Origin: Xylocopa sonorina
Lineage: Eukaryota; Arthropoda; Insecta; Hymenoptera; Apidae
NCBI RefSeq assembly: GCF_050948175.1
Contig: NW_027490161.1
Location: 310,001-374,000 of the forward strand
DNA: 64,000 nt
Direction of reading: 5' to 3'
Below are positions 38,801 to 51,871 of the stretch, in pieces (position 1 is the stretch's first letter; every line of letters begins with the position of its first letter). Made by a program: the position numbers and the translations under genes. The notes under the pieces are model-generated. The model saw nothing but the letters and a program-made list of their open reading frames with translations. It was not told the DNA's origin and did not search any database.

Positions 38801-40694
38801 ATCGCCATTTAAGAAGCATTAGAACTCTATTGCTACGATACCTAGACATTTGCAGACGCTATTTCCTAGCAAGGAAGTGTCGCATTTACATTCATTTGAA
38901 GTGTAGAGGAGGAATACATAACACTTCGCAAATCATATTACATCTTACCATGAAACATAGAAATGAGATGCGATATCGCGTTTTAAGAAGCAATAGAACT
39001 CTATTGCTACGATAGGTAAACATCTGCAATCGCTACTTCCTTGCAAGGAAGTGTCGCATTTACATTCATTTGAATCGCATACGCGGAATGCATAACACTT
39101 CGCAATGAATATTATATCTTATCATTAAACATAGATATGAGATGCAATATCTCGTTTTAAGAAGCATTTGAACACTATTGCTACGATACGTAGACATCAG
39201 CAAACGCTATTTCCTTGCAAGGAAGTGTCGCATTTACATTCATTTGAAGTGTAGACGAGGAATACATAACACTTCGCAAATCATATTATATCTTACCATG
39301 AAACATGGAAATGAGATGCGATATCTCGTTTTAAGAAGCATTACAACACTATTGCTACGATAGGTAGACAACTGCAAACGCTATTTCCTTGCAAGGAGGT
39401 GTCGCATTTACATTCATTAGAATTGTAAAGGAGGAATACATAACACTTCGCAAATCATATTATATCTTACCATGAAACAGAAATGAGATGCGATATCGCG
39501 TTTTAAGAAGCACTAGAAAGCTATTGCTACGATACGTAGACATCTGCAAACGCTATTTCCTAGCGAGGAAGTATCGCATTCACATTCATTTGAAGTGTAG
39601 ACGAGGAATACATGACACTTCGCAAATCATATTATATCTTACCATGAAACAGTGAAGTTAGATGCGATATCGCGTTTTAAGAAGCATTAGAAATCTATTG
39701 CTACGATACGTAGACATCTGCAAACGCTATTTCCTAGCGAGGAAGTGTCGCTTTCACATTCATTTGATGTGTAGACGAGGAATACATAACACTTCGCAAA
39801 TCATATTATATCTTACCATGAAACACAGGAATGAGATGGGATATCGCGTTTAAAGAAGCATTAGAAAGCTATTGCTACGATACGTAGACATCTGCAAACG
39901 CTATTTCCTAGCGAGGAAGTATCGCATTCACATTCATTTGAAGTGTAGACGAGGAATACATAACACTTCGCAAATCATGTTATATCTTAACATGAAACAT
40001 AGAAATGAGATGCCATATCGCGTTTTAAGAAGCATTAGAAATCTATTGCTACGATACCTAGACATCTGCAAACGCTACTTCCTAGCGAGGAAGTGTCGCA
40101 TTCACATTCATTTGAAGTGTAGACGAGGAACACATAACACTTCGCAAATCATATTATATCTTACCATGAAACATAGATATGAGATGCGATATCGCGTTTT
40201 AAGTAGCATTAGAAAGCTAATGCTACGATACGTAGACATCTGCAAACGCTATTTCCTAGCGACGAAGTATCGCATTCACATTCATTTGATGTGTAGACGA
40301 GGAATACATAACACTTCGCAAATCATGTTATATCTTACCATGAAACATAGAAATGAGATGCGATATCGCGTTTTCAGAAGCATTAGAAATCTATTGCTAC
40401 GGTACGTAGACATCTGCAAACGCGCTTCCTAGCGAGGAAGTGTCGCATTTACATTCATTTGAAGTGTAGACGAGGAATACATAACACTTCGCAAATCATA
40501 TTATATCTTACCATGAAACATGGAAATGAGATGCGATATCTCGTTTTAAGAAGCATTACAACACTATTGCTACGATAGGTAGACAACTGCAAACGCTATT
40601 TCCTTGCAAGGAGGTGTCGCATTTACATTCATTAGAATTGTAAAGGAGGAATACATAACACTTCGCAAATCATATTATATCTTACCATGAAACA
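35888..40694 (+). repeat. 4.8-kb duplicated block, copy 2 (partner 29454-34260)
   Basis: This is the second copy of the 27-monomer block. Its last part (39220-40386) is duplicated once more immediately downstream at 40436-41600. Confidence 0.88.
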
Positions 40695-41600
40695 GAAATG
40701 AGATGCGATATCGCGTTTTAAGAAGCACTAGAAAGCTATTGCTACGATACGTAGACATCTGAAAAACGCTATTTCCTAGCGAGGAAGTATCGCATTCACA
40801 TTCATTTGAAGTGTAGACGAGGAATACATGACACTTCGCAAATCATATTATATCTTACCATGAAACAGTGAAGTTAGATGCGATATCGCGTTTTAAGAAG
40901 CATTAGAAATCTATTGCTACGATACGTAGACATCTGCAAACGCTATTTCCTAGCGAGGAAGTGTCGCTTTCACATTCATTTGATGTGTAGACGAGGAATA
41001 CATAACACTTCGCAAATCATATTATATCTTACCATGAAACACAGGAATGAGATGGGATATCGCGTTTAAAGAAGCATTAGAAAGCTATTGCTACGATACG
41101 TAGACATCTGCAAACGCTATTTCCTAGCGAGGAAGTATCGCATTCACATTCATTTGAAGTGTAGACGAGGAATACATAACACTTCGCAAATCATGTTATA
41201 TCTTAACATGAAACATAGAAATGAGATGCCATATCGCGTTTTAAGAAGCATTAGAAATCTATTGCTACGATACCTAGACATCTGCAAACGCTACTTCCTA
41301 GCGAGGAAGTGTCGCATTCACATTCATTTGAAGTGTAGACGAGGAACACATAACACTTCGCAAATCATATTATATCTTACCATGAAACATAGATATGAGA
41401 TGCGATATCGCGTTTTAAGTAGCATTAGAAAGCTAATGCTACGATACGTAGACATCTGCAAACGCTATTTCCTAGCGACGAAGTATCGCATTCACATCAT
41501 TTGATGTGTAGACGAGGAATACATAACACTTCGCAAATCATGTTATATCTTACCATGAAACATAGAAATGAGATGCGATATCGCGTTTTCAGAAGCATTA
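39220..41600 (+). repeat. Tandem 1216-bp (7-monomer) duplication
   Basis: Segment 39220-40386 recurs at 40436-41600. Differences are an inserted base in CATCTGAAAAACGC near 40760 and a lost base in CACATCATTTG near 41497. The second copy joins abruptly after 41600 to a monomer of another class, so the crossover point lies within a monomer. Confidence 0.83.
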
Positions 41601-41877
41601 CAACACTATTGCTACGATAGGTAGACAACTGCAAAAGCTATTTCCTTGCAAGGAGGTGTCGCATTTACATTCATTAGAAGTGTAGAGGAGGAACACATAA
41701 CACTTCGCAAATCATACTATATCTTACCATGAAACATAGAAATGAGATGCGATATCGCGTTTTAAGAAGCACTAGAAAGCTATTGCTACGATACGTAGAC
41801 ATCTGCAAACGCTATTTCCTAGCGAGGAAGTATCGCATTCACATTCATTTGAAGTGTAGACGAGGAATACATAGCAC

Positions 41878-44742
41878 TTCGCAAATCATATTATATCTTA
41901 CCATGAAACACAGGAATGAGATGGGATATCGCGTTTAAAGAAGCATTAGAAAGCTATTGCTACGATACGTAGACATCTGCAAACGCTATTTCCTAGCGAG
42001 GAAGTATCGCATTCACATTCATTTGAAGTGTAGACGAGGAATACATAACACTTCGCAAATCATGTTATATCTTAACATGAAACATAGAAATGAGATGCCA
42101 TATCGCGTTTTAAGAAGCCTTAGAAATCTATTGCTACGATACCTAGACATCTGCAAACGCTACTTCCTAGCGAGGAAGTGTCGCATTCACATTCATTTGA
42201 AGTGTATACGAGGAACACATAACACTTCGCAAATTATATTATATCTTACCATGAAACATAGATATGAGATGCGATATCGCGTTTTAAGTAGCATTAGAAA
42301 GCTAATGCTACGATACGTAGACATCTGCAAACGCTATTTCCTAGCGACGAAGTATCGCATTCACATTCATTTGATGTGTAGACGAGGAATACATAACACT
42401 TCGCAAATCATGTTATATCTTACCATGAAACATAGAAATGAGATGCGATATCGCGTTTTCAGAAGCATTAGAAATCTATTGCTACGGTACGTAGACATCT
42501 GCAAACGCGCTTCCTAGCGAGGAAGTGTCGCATTCACATTCATTTGAAGTGTAGATGAGGAATACATAACATTTCGCAAATCATATTATATCTTACCATG
42601 AAACATAGATATGAGATGCGATATCGCGATTTAAGAAGCATTAGAAAGCTAATGCTACGATACGTAGATATCTGCAAACGCTATTTCCTAGCGAGGAAGT
42701 ATCGCATTCACATTCATTTGAAGTGTAGACGAGGAATACATGACACTTCGCAAATCATGTTATATCTTACCATGAAACATAGAAATGAGATGCGATATCG
42801 CGTTTTAAGAAGCATTAGAAATCTATTGCTACGGTAAGTAGACATCTGCAAACGCTATTTCCTAGCGAGGAAGTGTCGCATTCACATTCATTTGAAGTGT
42901 AGACGACGAATACATAACACTTCGCAAATCATATTATATCTTACCATGAAACATAGAAATGAGATGCGATATCGCGTTTTAAGAAGCATTAGAAATCTAT
43001 TGCTACGATACGTAGACATCTGCAAACGCTACTTCCTAGCGAGGAAGTGTCGCATTCACATTCATTTGAAGTGTAGACGAGGAATACATAACACTTCGCA
43101 AATCAGATTATATCTTGCCATGAAACATAGAAATGAGATGCGATATCGCGTTTTAAGAAGCATTAGAAATCTATTGCTACGATACGTAGACATCTGCAAA
43201 CGCTATTTCCTAGCGAGGAAGTGTCGCATTCACATTCATTTGAAGTGTAGACGAGGAATACATAACATTTCGCAAATCATATTATATCTTACCATGAAAC
43301 ATAGATATGAGATGCAATTTCTCGTTTTAAGATGCATTTGAACTCTATTGCTACGATACGTACACATCTGCAAACGCTATTTCCTAGCGAGGAAGTGTCG
43401 CATTCGCATTCATTTGAAGTGTAGACGAGGAATACATGACACTTCGCAAATCATATTATATCTTACCATGAAACATATAAATGAGATGCGATATCGCGTT
43501 TTAAGAATCATAAGAACTCTATTGCTACGATACGTAGACATCTGCAAACGCTATTTCCTTGCAAGGAAGTGTCGCATTTACATTCATTTGAATTGTAGAC
43601 GCGGAATGCATAACACTTCGCGATGAATATTATATCTTGTCATGAAACATAGATATGAGATGCAATATCTCGTTTTAAGAAGCATTTGAACTCTATTGCT
43701 ACGATACGTAGACATCTGCAAACGCTATTTCCTTGCAAGGAAGTGTCGCATTTACATTCATTTGATGTGTAGACGAGGAATACATAACACTTCGCAAATC
43801 ATGTTATATCTTACCATGAAACATAGAAATGAGATGCGATATCGCGTTTTCAGAAGCATTAGAAATCTATTGCTACGGTACGTAGACATCTGCAAACGCG
43901 CTTCCTAGCGAGGAAGTGTCGCATTCACATTCATTTGAAGTGTAGATGAGGAATACATAACATTTCGCAAATCATATTATATCTTACCATGAAACATAGA
44001 TATGAGATGCGATATCGCGATTTAAGAAGCATTAGAAAGCTAATGCTACGATACGTAGATATCTGCAAACGCTATTTCCTAGCGAGGAAGTATCGCATTC
44101 ACATTCATTTGAAGTGTAGACGAGGAATACATGACACTTCGCAAATCATGTTATATCTTACCATGAAACATAGAAATGAGATGCGATATCGCGTTTTAAG
44201 AAGCATTAGAAATCTATTGCTACGGTAAGTAGACATCTGCAAACGCTATTTCCTAGCGAGGAAGTGTCGCATTCACATTCATTTGAAGTGTAGACGACGA
44301 ATACATAACACTTCGCAAATCATATTATATCTTACCATGAAACATAGAAATGAGATGCGATATCGCGTTTTAAGAAGCATTAGAAATCTATTGCTACGAT
44401 ACGTAGACATCTGCAAACGCTACTTCCTAGCGAGGAAGTGTCGCATTCACATTCATTTGAAGTGTAGACGAGGAATACATAACACTTCGCAAATCAGATT
44501 ATATCTTGCCATGAAACATAGAAATGAGATGCGATATCGCGTTTTAAGAAGCATTAGAAATCTATTGCTACGATACGTAGACATCTGCAAACGCTATTTC
44601 CTAGCGAGGAAGTGTCGCATTCACATTCATTTGAAGTGTAGACGAGGAATACATAACATTTCGCAAATCATATTATATCTTACCATGAAACATAGATATG
44701 AGATGCAATTTCTCGTTTTAAGATGCATTTGAACTCTATTGC
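41878..44742 (+). repeat. Blocks repeated at 7650 and 1391 bp spacing
   Basis: Segment 41878-43352 is the partner of 34228-35702. Within it, 42363-43351 is repeated again as 43754-44742, 1391 bases on. The material at 35.2-35.7 kb is therefore present three times. Confidence 0.82.
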
Positions 44743-46514
44743 TTCGATACGTAGACATATGCAAACGCTATTTCCTTGCTAGGATGTGTCGCATTTACAT
44801 TCACTTGAAGTGTAGACGAGGAATACATAACACTTACGCAAATCATATTATATCTTACCATGAAACATAGAAATGAGATGCGATATCGCGTTTTAAGAAT
44901 CATATGAACTCTATTGCTACGATACGTACACATCTGCAAACGCTATTTCCTAGCGAGGAAGTGTCGCATTCGCATTCATTTGAAGTGTAGACGAGGAATA
45001 CATGACACTTCGCAAATCATATTATATCTTACCATGAAACATATAAATGAGATGCGATATCGCGTTTTAAGAATCATAAGAACTCTATTGCTACGATACG
45101 TAGACATCTGCAAACGCTATTTCCTTGCAAGGAAGTGTCGCATTTACATTCATTTGAATTGTAGACGCGGAATGCATAACACTTCGCGATGAATATTATA
45201 TCTTGTCATGAAACATAGATATGAGATGCAATATCTCGTTTTAAGAAGCATTTGAACTCTATTGCTACGATACGTAGACATCTGCAAACGCTATTTCCTT
45301 GCAAGGAAGTGTCGCATTTACATTCATTTGAAGTGTAGACGAGGAATACATAACACTTCGCAATTCATATTATATCTTACCATGATACATAGAAATGAGG
45401 TGCGATATCGCGTTTTAAGAAGCATTAGAACACTATTGCTACGATAGGTAGACATCTGCAAACGCTATTTCCTTGCAAGGAAGTGTCGCATTCACATTCA
45501 TTTGAAGTGTAGACGAGGAATGCATAACACTTCGCAATGAATATTATATCTTATCATGAAACATAGATATGAGATGCAATATCTCGTTTTAAGAAGCATT
45601 TGATCCCTATTGCTCCGATACGTAGACATCTGCAAACGCTATTTCCTTGCAAGGAAGTGTCGCATTTACATTCATTTGAAGTGTAGACGAGGAATACATA
45701 ACACTTCGCAAATCATATTATATCTTACCATGAAACATAGAAATGAGATGCGATATCGCGTTTTAAGAAGCATTAGAACTCTATTGCTACGATAGGTAAA
45801 CATCTGCAAACGCTATTTCCTTGCAAGGAAGTGTCGCATTTACATTCATTTGAAGTGTAGACGAGGAATACATAACACTTCGCAAATCAGATTATATCTT
45901 GCCATGAAACATAGAAATGAGATGCGATATCGCGTTTTAAGAAGCATTAGAAATCTATTGCTACGATACGTAGACATCTGCAAACGCCATTTCCTTGCAA
46001 GGAAGTGTCGCATTTACATTCATTTGAATTGTAGACGAGGAATACATAACACTTCGCAAATCATATTATATCTTACCATGAAACATAGAAATGAGATGCG
46101 ATATCTCGTTTTAAGAAGCATTAGAAATCTATTGCTACGATAGGTAAACATCTGCAAACGCTATTTCCTTGCAAGGAACTGTCGCATTTACATTCATTTG
46201 AAGTGTAGAAGAGGAATACATGACTCTTCGCAAATCATATTATATCTTACCATGAAACATAGGAATGAGATGCGATATCGCGTTTTAAGAAGCATTAGAA
46301 AGCTATTGCTACGATAAGTAGACATCTGCAAACGCTATTTCCTAGCGAGGAAGTATCGCATTCACATTCATTTGAAGTGTAGACGAGGAATACATGACAC
46401 TTCGCAAATCATATTACATCTTACAATGAAACATAGAAATGAGATGCGATATCGCGTCTTAAGAAGCATTAGAAAGCTATTGCTACGATACGCAGACATC
46501 TGCAAACGCTATTT
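44683..46514 (+). repeat. Duplicated block, copy 2 (partner 27120-28951)
   Basis: This 1832-bp partner lies 17563 bp from copy 1. Its left end overlaps the end of the 1391-bp repeat series, so this site has been joined more than once. Confidence 0.8.
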
Positions 46515-49500
46515 CCTAGCGAGGAAGTGTCGCATTTACATTCATTTGAATCGCATACGCGGAATGCATAACACTTCGCAATGAATATTATATCTTATCA
46601 TTAAACATAGATATGAGATGCAATATCTCGTTTTAAGAAGCATTTGAACTCTATTGCTACGATACGTAGACATCAGCAAACGCTATTTCCTTGCAAGGAA
46701 GTGTCGCATTTACATTCATTTGAAGTGTAGACGAGGAATACATAACACTTCGCAAATCATATTATATCTTACCATGAAACAGAAATGAGATGCGATATCG
46801 CGTTTTAAGAAGCACTAGAAAGCTATTGCTACGATACGTAGACATCTGCAAACGCTATTTCCTAGCGAGGAAGTATCGCATTCACATTCATTTGAAGTGT
46901 AGACGAGGAATGCATGACACTTCGCAAATCATATTATATCTTACCATGAAACAGTGAAATTAGATGCGATATCGCGTTTTAAGAAGCGTTAGAAAGCTAT
47001 TGCTACGATACGTAGACATCTGCAAACGCTATTTCCTTGCAAGGAAGTGTCGCATTTACATTCATTTGAAGTGTAGAAGAGGCATACATGACTCTTCGCA
47101 AATCATATTATATCTTACCATGAAACAGAGAAATGAGATGCGATATCGCGTTTTAAGAAGCATTAGAACTCTATTGCTACGATACCTAGACATCTGCAGA
47201 CGCTATTTCCTAGCAAGGAAGTGTCGCATTTACATTCATTTGAAGTGTAGAGGAGGAATACATAACACTTCGCAAATCATATTACATCTTACGATGAAAC
47301 ATAGAAATGAGATGCGATATCGCGTTTGAAGAAGCATTAGAACACTGTTGCTACGATAGGTAAACATCTGCAAACGCTATTTCCTTGCAAGGAAGTGTCG
47401 CATTCACATTCATTTGAAGTGTATACGAGGAATACATAACACTTCGCAAATCATATTATATCTTACCATGAAACATAGAAATGAGATGCGATATCGCGTT
47501 TTAAGAAGCATTAGAAATCTATTGCTACGATACGTAGACATCTGCAAACGCTACTTCCTAGCGAGGAAGTGTCGCATTCACATTTTTTTGAAGTGTAGAC
47601 GAGGAAAACATAACACTTCGCAAATCATATTATATCTTACCATGAAACATAGATATGAGAAGCGATATCGCGTTTTAAGAAGCATTAGAAAGCTAATGCT
47701 ACGATACGTAGACATCTGCAAACGCTACTTCCTAGCGACGAAGTATCGCATTCACATTCATTTGATGTGTAGACGAGGAATACATAACACTTCGCAAATC
47801 ATATTATATCTTACCATGAAACATAGAAATGAGATGCGATATCTCGTTTTAAGAAGCATTACAACACTATTGCTACGATAGGTAGACAACTGCAAACGCT
47901 ATTTCCTTGCAAGGAGGTGTCGCATTTACATTCATTAGAAGTGTAGAGGAGGAATACATAACACTTCGCAAATCATGTTATATCTTACCATGAAACATAG
48001 AAATGAGATGCGATATCGCGTTTTAAGAAGCATTAGAAATCTATTGCTACGGTACGTAGACATCTGCAAACGCTATTTCCTAGCGAGGAAGTGTCGCATT
48101 CACATTCATTTGAAGTGTAGACGAGGAATACATAACATTTCGCAAATCATATTATATCTTACCATGAAACATAGATATGAGATGCGATATCGCGTTTTAA
48201 GAAGCATTAGAAAGCTAATGCTACGATACGTAGATATCTGCAAACGCTATTTCCTAGCGAGGAAGTGTCGCATTCACATTCATTTGAAGTGTAGACGAGG
48301 AATACATAACACATCGCAAATCATAATATATTTTACCATGAAACATAGAAATGAGATGCGATATCGCGTTTTAAGAAGCATTAGAACACTATCGCTACGA
48401 TACCTAGACATCTGCAGACGCTACTTCCTAGCAAGGATGTGTCGCATTTACATTCATTTGAAGTGTAGAGGAGGAATACATAACACTTCGCAAATCATAT
48501 TACATCTTACAATGAAACATAGAAATGAGATGCGATATCGCGTTTTAAGAAGCATTAGAACACTATCGCTACGATACCTAGACATCTGCAGACGCTATTT
48601 CCTAGCAGGGAAGTGTCGCATTTACATTCATTTAAAGTGTAGACGAGGAATACATAACACTTCGCAAATCATATTATATCTTGCCATGAAACATAGAAAT
48701 CAGATGCGATATCGCGTTTTAAGAAGCATTAGAAATCTATTGCTACGATACGTAGACATCTGCAAACGCTATTTCCTAGCGAGGAAGTGTCGCATTCACA
48801 TTCACTTGAAGTGTAGACGAGGAATACATAACACTTCGCAAATCATAATATATCTTACCATGAAACATAGAAATGAGATGCGATATCGCGTTTTAAGAAG
48901 CATTAGAACACTATCGCTACGATACCTAGACATCTGAAGACGCTATTTCCTAGCAAGGAAGTGTCGCATTTACATTCATTTGAAGTGTGGACGAGGAATA
49001 CATGACACTTCGCAAATCATATTATATCTTACCATGAAACAGAGAAATGAGATGCGATATCGCGTTTTAAGAAGCATTAGAACTCTATTGCTACGATACC
49101 TAGACATCTGCAGACGCTATTTCCTAGCAAGGAAGTGTCGCACTCACATTCATTTGAAGTGTAGACGAGGAATACATAACACTTCGCAAATCATATTATA
49201 TCTTACCATGAAAGATAGAAATGAGATGCGGTATCGCGTTTTAAGAATCATATGAACTCTATTGCTACGATACGTAGACATCTGCAATCGTTATTTCCTT
49301 GCAAGGAAGTGTCGCATTTACTTTCATTTGAATCGTAGACGAGGAATGCATAACACTTCCCAATGAATATTATATCTTATCATGAAACATAGATATGAGA
49401 TGCAATATCTCGTTTTAAGAAGCATTTGAACCCTATTGCTTCGATACGTAGACATATGCAAACGCTATTTCCTTGCAAGGAAGTGTCGCATTTACATTCA

Positions 49501-51871
49501 TTTGAAGTGTAGACGAGGAATACATAACACTTCGCAAATCAGATTATATCTTGCCATGAAACATAGAAATGAGATGCGATATCGCGTTTTAAGAAGCATT
49601 AGAAATCTATTGCTACGATACGTAGACATCTGCAAACGCCATTTCCTAGCGAGGAAGTGTCGCATTCACATTCATTTGAAGTGTAGACGAGGAATACTTA
49701 ACACTTCGCAAATCATATTATATCTTACCATGAAAGATAGAAATGAGATGCGATATCGCGTTTTAAGAATCATAAGAACTCTATTGCTACGATACGTAGA
49801 CAACTGCAAACGCTATTTCCTTGCAAGGAAGTGTCGCATTTACATTCATTTGAATCGCATACGAGGAATGCATAACACTTCGCAATGAATATTATATCTT
49901 ATCATGAAGCATAGATATGAGATGCAATATCTCGTTTTAAGAAGCATTTGAACTCTATTGCTACGATACGTAGACATCAGCAAACGCTACTTCCTTGCAA
50001 GGAAATGTCGCATTTACATTCATTTGAAGTGTAGACGAGGAATACATAACACGTCGCAAATCATATTATATCTTACCATGAAACATAGAAATGAGATGCG
50101 ATATCGCGTTTTAAGAAACATTAGAAAGCTATTGCTACGATACGTAGACATCTGCAAACGCTATTTCCTAGCGAGGAAGTATCGCATTCACATTCATTTG
50201 AAGTGTAGACGAGGAATACTTGACACTTCGCAAATCATATTATATCTTACCATGAAACAGAGAAATGAGATGCGATATCGCGTTTTAAGAAGCATTAGAA
50301 ATCTATTGCTACGATACGTATACATCTGCGAACGCTATTTCCTAGCGAGGAAGTGTCGCATTCACATTCATTTGAAGTGTAGACGAGGAATACATAACAC
50401 TTCGCAAATCATATTATATCTTACCATGAAACATAGAAATGAGATGCGATATCGCGTTTTAAGAAGCATTAGAAAGCTATTGCTACGATACGTAGACATC
50501 TGCAAACGCTATTTCCTAGCGAGGAAGTGTCGCATTCACATTCATTTGAAGTGTAGACGAGGAATACATAACACTTCGCAAATCATAATATATCTTACCA
50601 TGAAACATAGAAATGAGATGCGATATCGCGTTTTAAGAAGCATTAGAAAGCTATTGCTACGATACGTAGACATCTGCAAACGCTATTTCCTTGCAAGGAA
50701 GTGTTGCATTTACATTCATTTGAAGTGTAGACGAGGAATACATGACACTTCGCAAATCATATTATATCTTACCATGAAACATAGAAATGAGATGCGATAT
50801 CGCGTTTTAAGTAGCATTAGAACACTATCGCTACGATACCTAGACATCTGCAGACGCTATTTCCTAGCAAGGAAGTGTCGCATTTACATTCATTTGAAGT
50901 GTAGAGTAGGAATACTTAACACTTCGCAAATCATATTACGTCTTACCATGAAACATAGAAATGAGATGCGATATCGCGTTTTAAGAAGCATTAGAACTCT
51001 ATTGCTACGATACCTAGATATCTGCAGACGCTATTTCCTAGCAAGGAAGTGTCGCATTTACATTCATTTGTAGTGTAGACGAGGAATACATGACACATCG
51101 CAAATCATATTATATCTTACCATGAAACATAGAAATGAGATGCGATATCGCGTTTTAAGAAGCATTAGAAAGCTATTGCTACGATACGTAGACATCTGCA
51201 AACGCTATTTCCTAGCGAGGAAGTATCGCATTCACATTCATTTGAAGTGTAGACGAGGAATACATAACATTTCGCAAATCATATTATATCTTACCATGAA
51301 ACATAGAAATGAGATGCGATATCGCGTTTTAAGAAGCATTAGAGCACTATTGCTATGATAGGTAGACATTTGCAAACGCTATTTCCTTGCAAGGAAGTAT
51401 CGCATTTACATTCATTTGAAGTGTAGACGAGGAATACATAACACTTCGCAAATCAGATTATATCTTGCCATGAAACATAGAAATGAGATGCGATATCGCG
51501 TTTTAAGAAGCATTAGAAATCTATTGCTACGATACGTAGACATCTGCAAACGCCATTTCCTAGCGAGGAAGTGTCGCATTCCCATTCATTTGAAGTGTAG
51601 ACGAGGAATACATAACACTTCGCAAATCATATTATATCTTACCATGAAAGATAGAAATGAGATGCGATATCGCGTTTTAAGAATCATAAGAACTCTATTG
51701 CTACGATACGTAGACAACTGCAAACGCTATTTCCTTGCAAGGAAGTGTCGCATTTACATTCATTTGAATCGCATACGAGGAATGCATAACACTTCGCAAT
51801 GAATATTATATATTATCATGAAAATAGATATGAGATGCAATATCTCGTTTTAAGAAGCATTTGAACTCTAT
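46515..51871 (+). repeat. Satellite segment left of the minus-strand gypsy copy
   Basis: Ordinary monomers that are more mixed in class than the blocks to the left. It includes the longest uninterrupted plus frame in the array (49958-51073, 371 codons, more than six monomers). The last kilobase, from about 50880, matches about 61548-62539 at a spacing of 10668 bp. After removing the 9099-bp element and its 4-bp duplication, this is 1565 bp, or nine monomers minus one base. The duplication therefore existed before the transposon inserted. A two-base deletion near 51826 is private to this copy. Confidence 0.8.
51868..51871. repeat. Target-site duplication, left
   Basis: CTAT directly precedes TGTCACG of the element and is repeated at 60971-60974. 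Removing the element and one CTAT restores a normal satellite monomer (GAACTCTATTGCTTCGATAC), which also exists intact at, for example, 63580 and 24733. Confidence 0.88.

Larger units (their letters stand above)
5887..51871 (+). repeat. Main satellite array, 174-bp monomer, about 264 copies
   Basis: This is a head-to-tail tandem array with no unrelated DNA seen inside it. The period is exactly 174 bp over most of its length: recurring landmarks are separated by 174, 348, 522, 870 or 3132 bases, with 1- to 4-base deviations where monomers carry small indels. All monomers have the same orientation. Sequence classes differ at diagnostic positions, for example GAACTC, GAAATC, GAAAGC, GAACAC or GAGCAC after AGCATTA; TTGCAAGG versus TAGCGAGG; and ATTTACATT versus ATTCACATT. 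These classes recur in ordered blocks, so higher-order repeats are present. The 46 kb contains no gene I would support. The unit length is in the nucleosomal range typical of centromeric or pericentromeric satellites, but the chromosomal location is inference. Confidence 0.97.

Noticed and set aside
5887..51871. CRISPR-like array
   Set aside because: Repeats abut each other without unique spacers, the unit is 174 bp, no cas genes are present, and the context is a eukaryotic retrotransposon.
5887..51871. CENP-B box in the satellite monomer
   Set aside because: I looked for the TTCG....A..CGGG pattern and did not find it in the monomer classes read. CGGG is essentially absent from the monomers.
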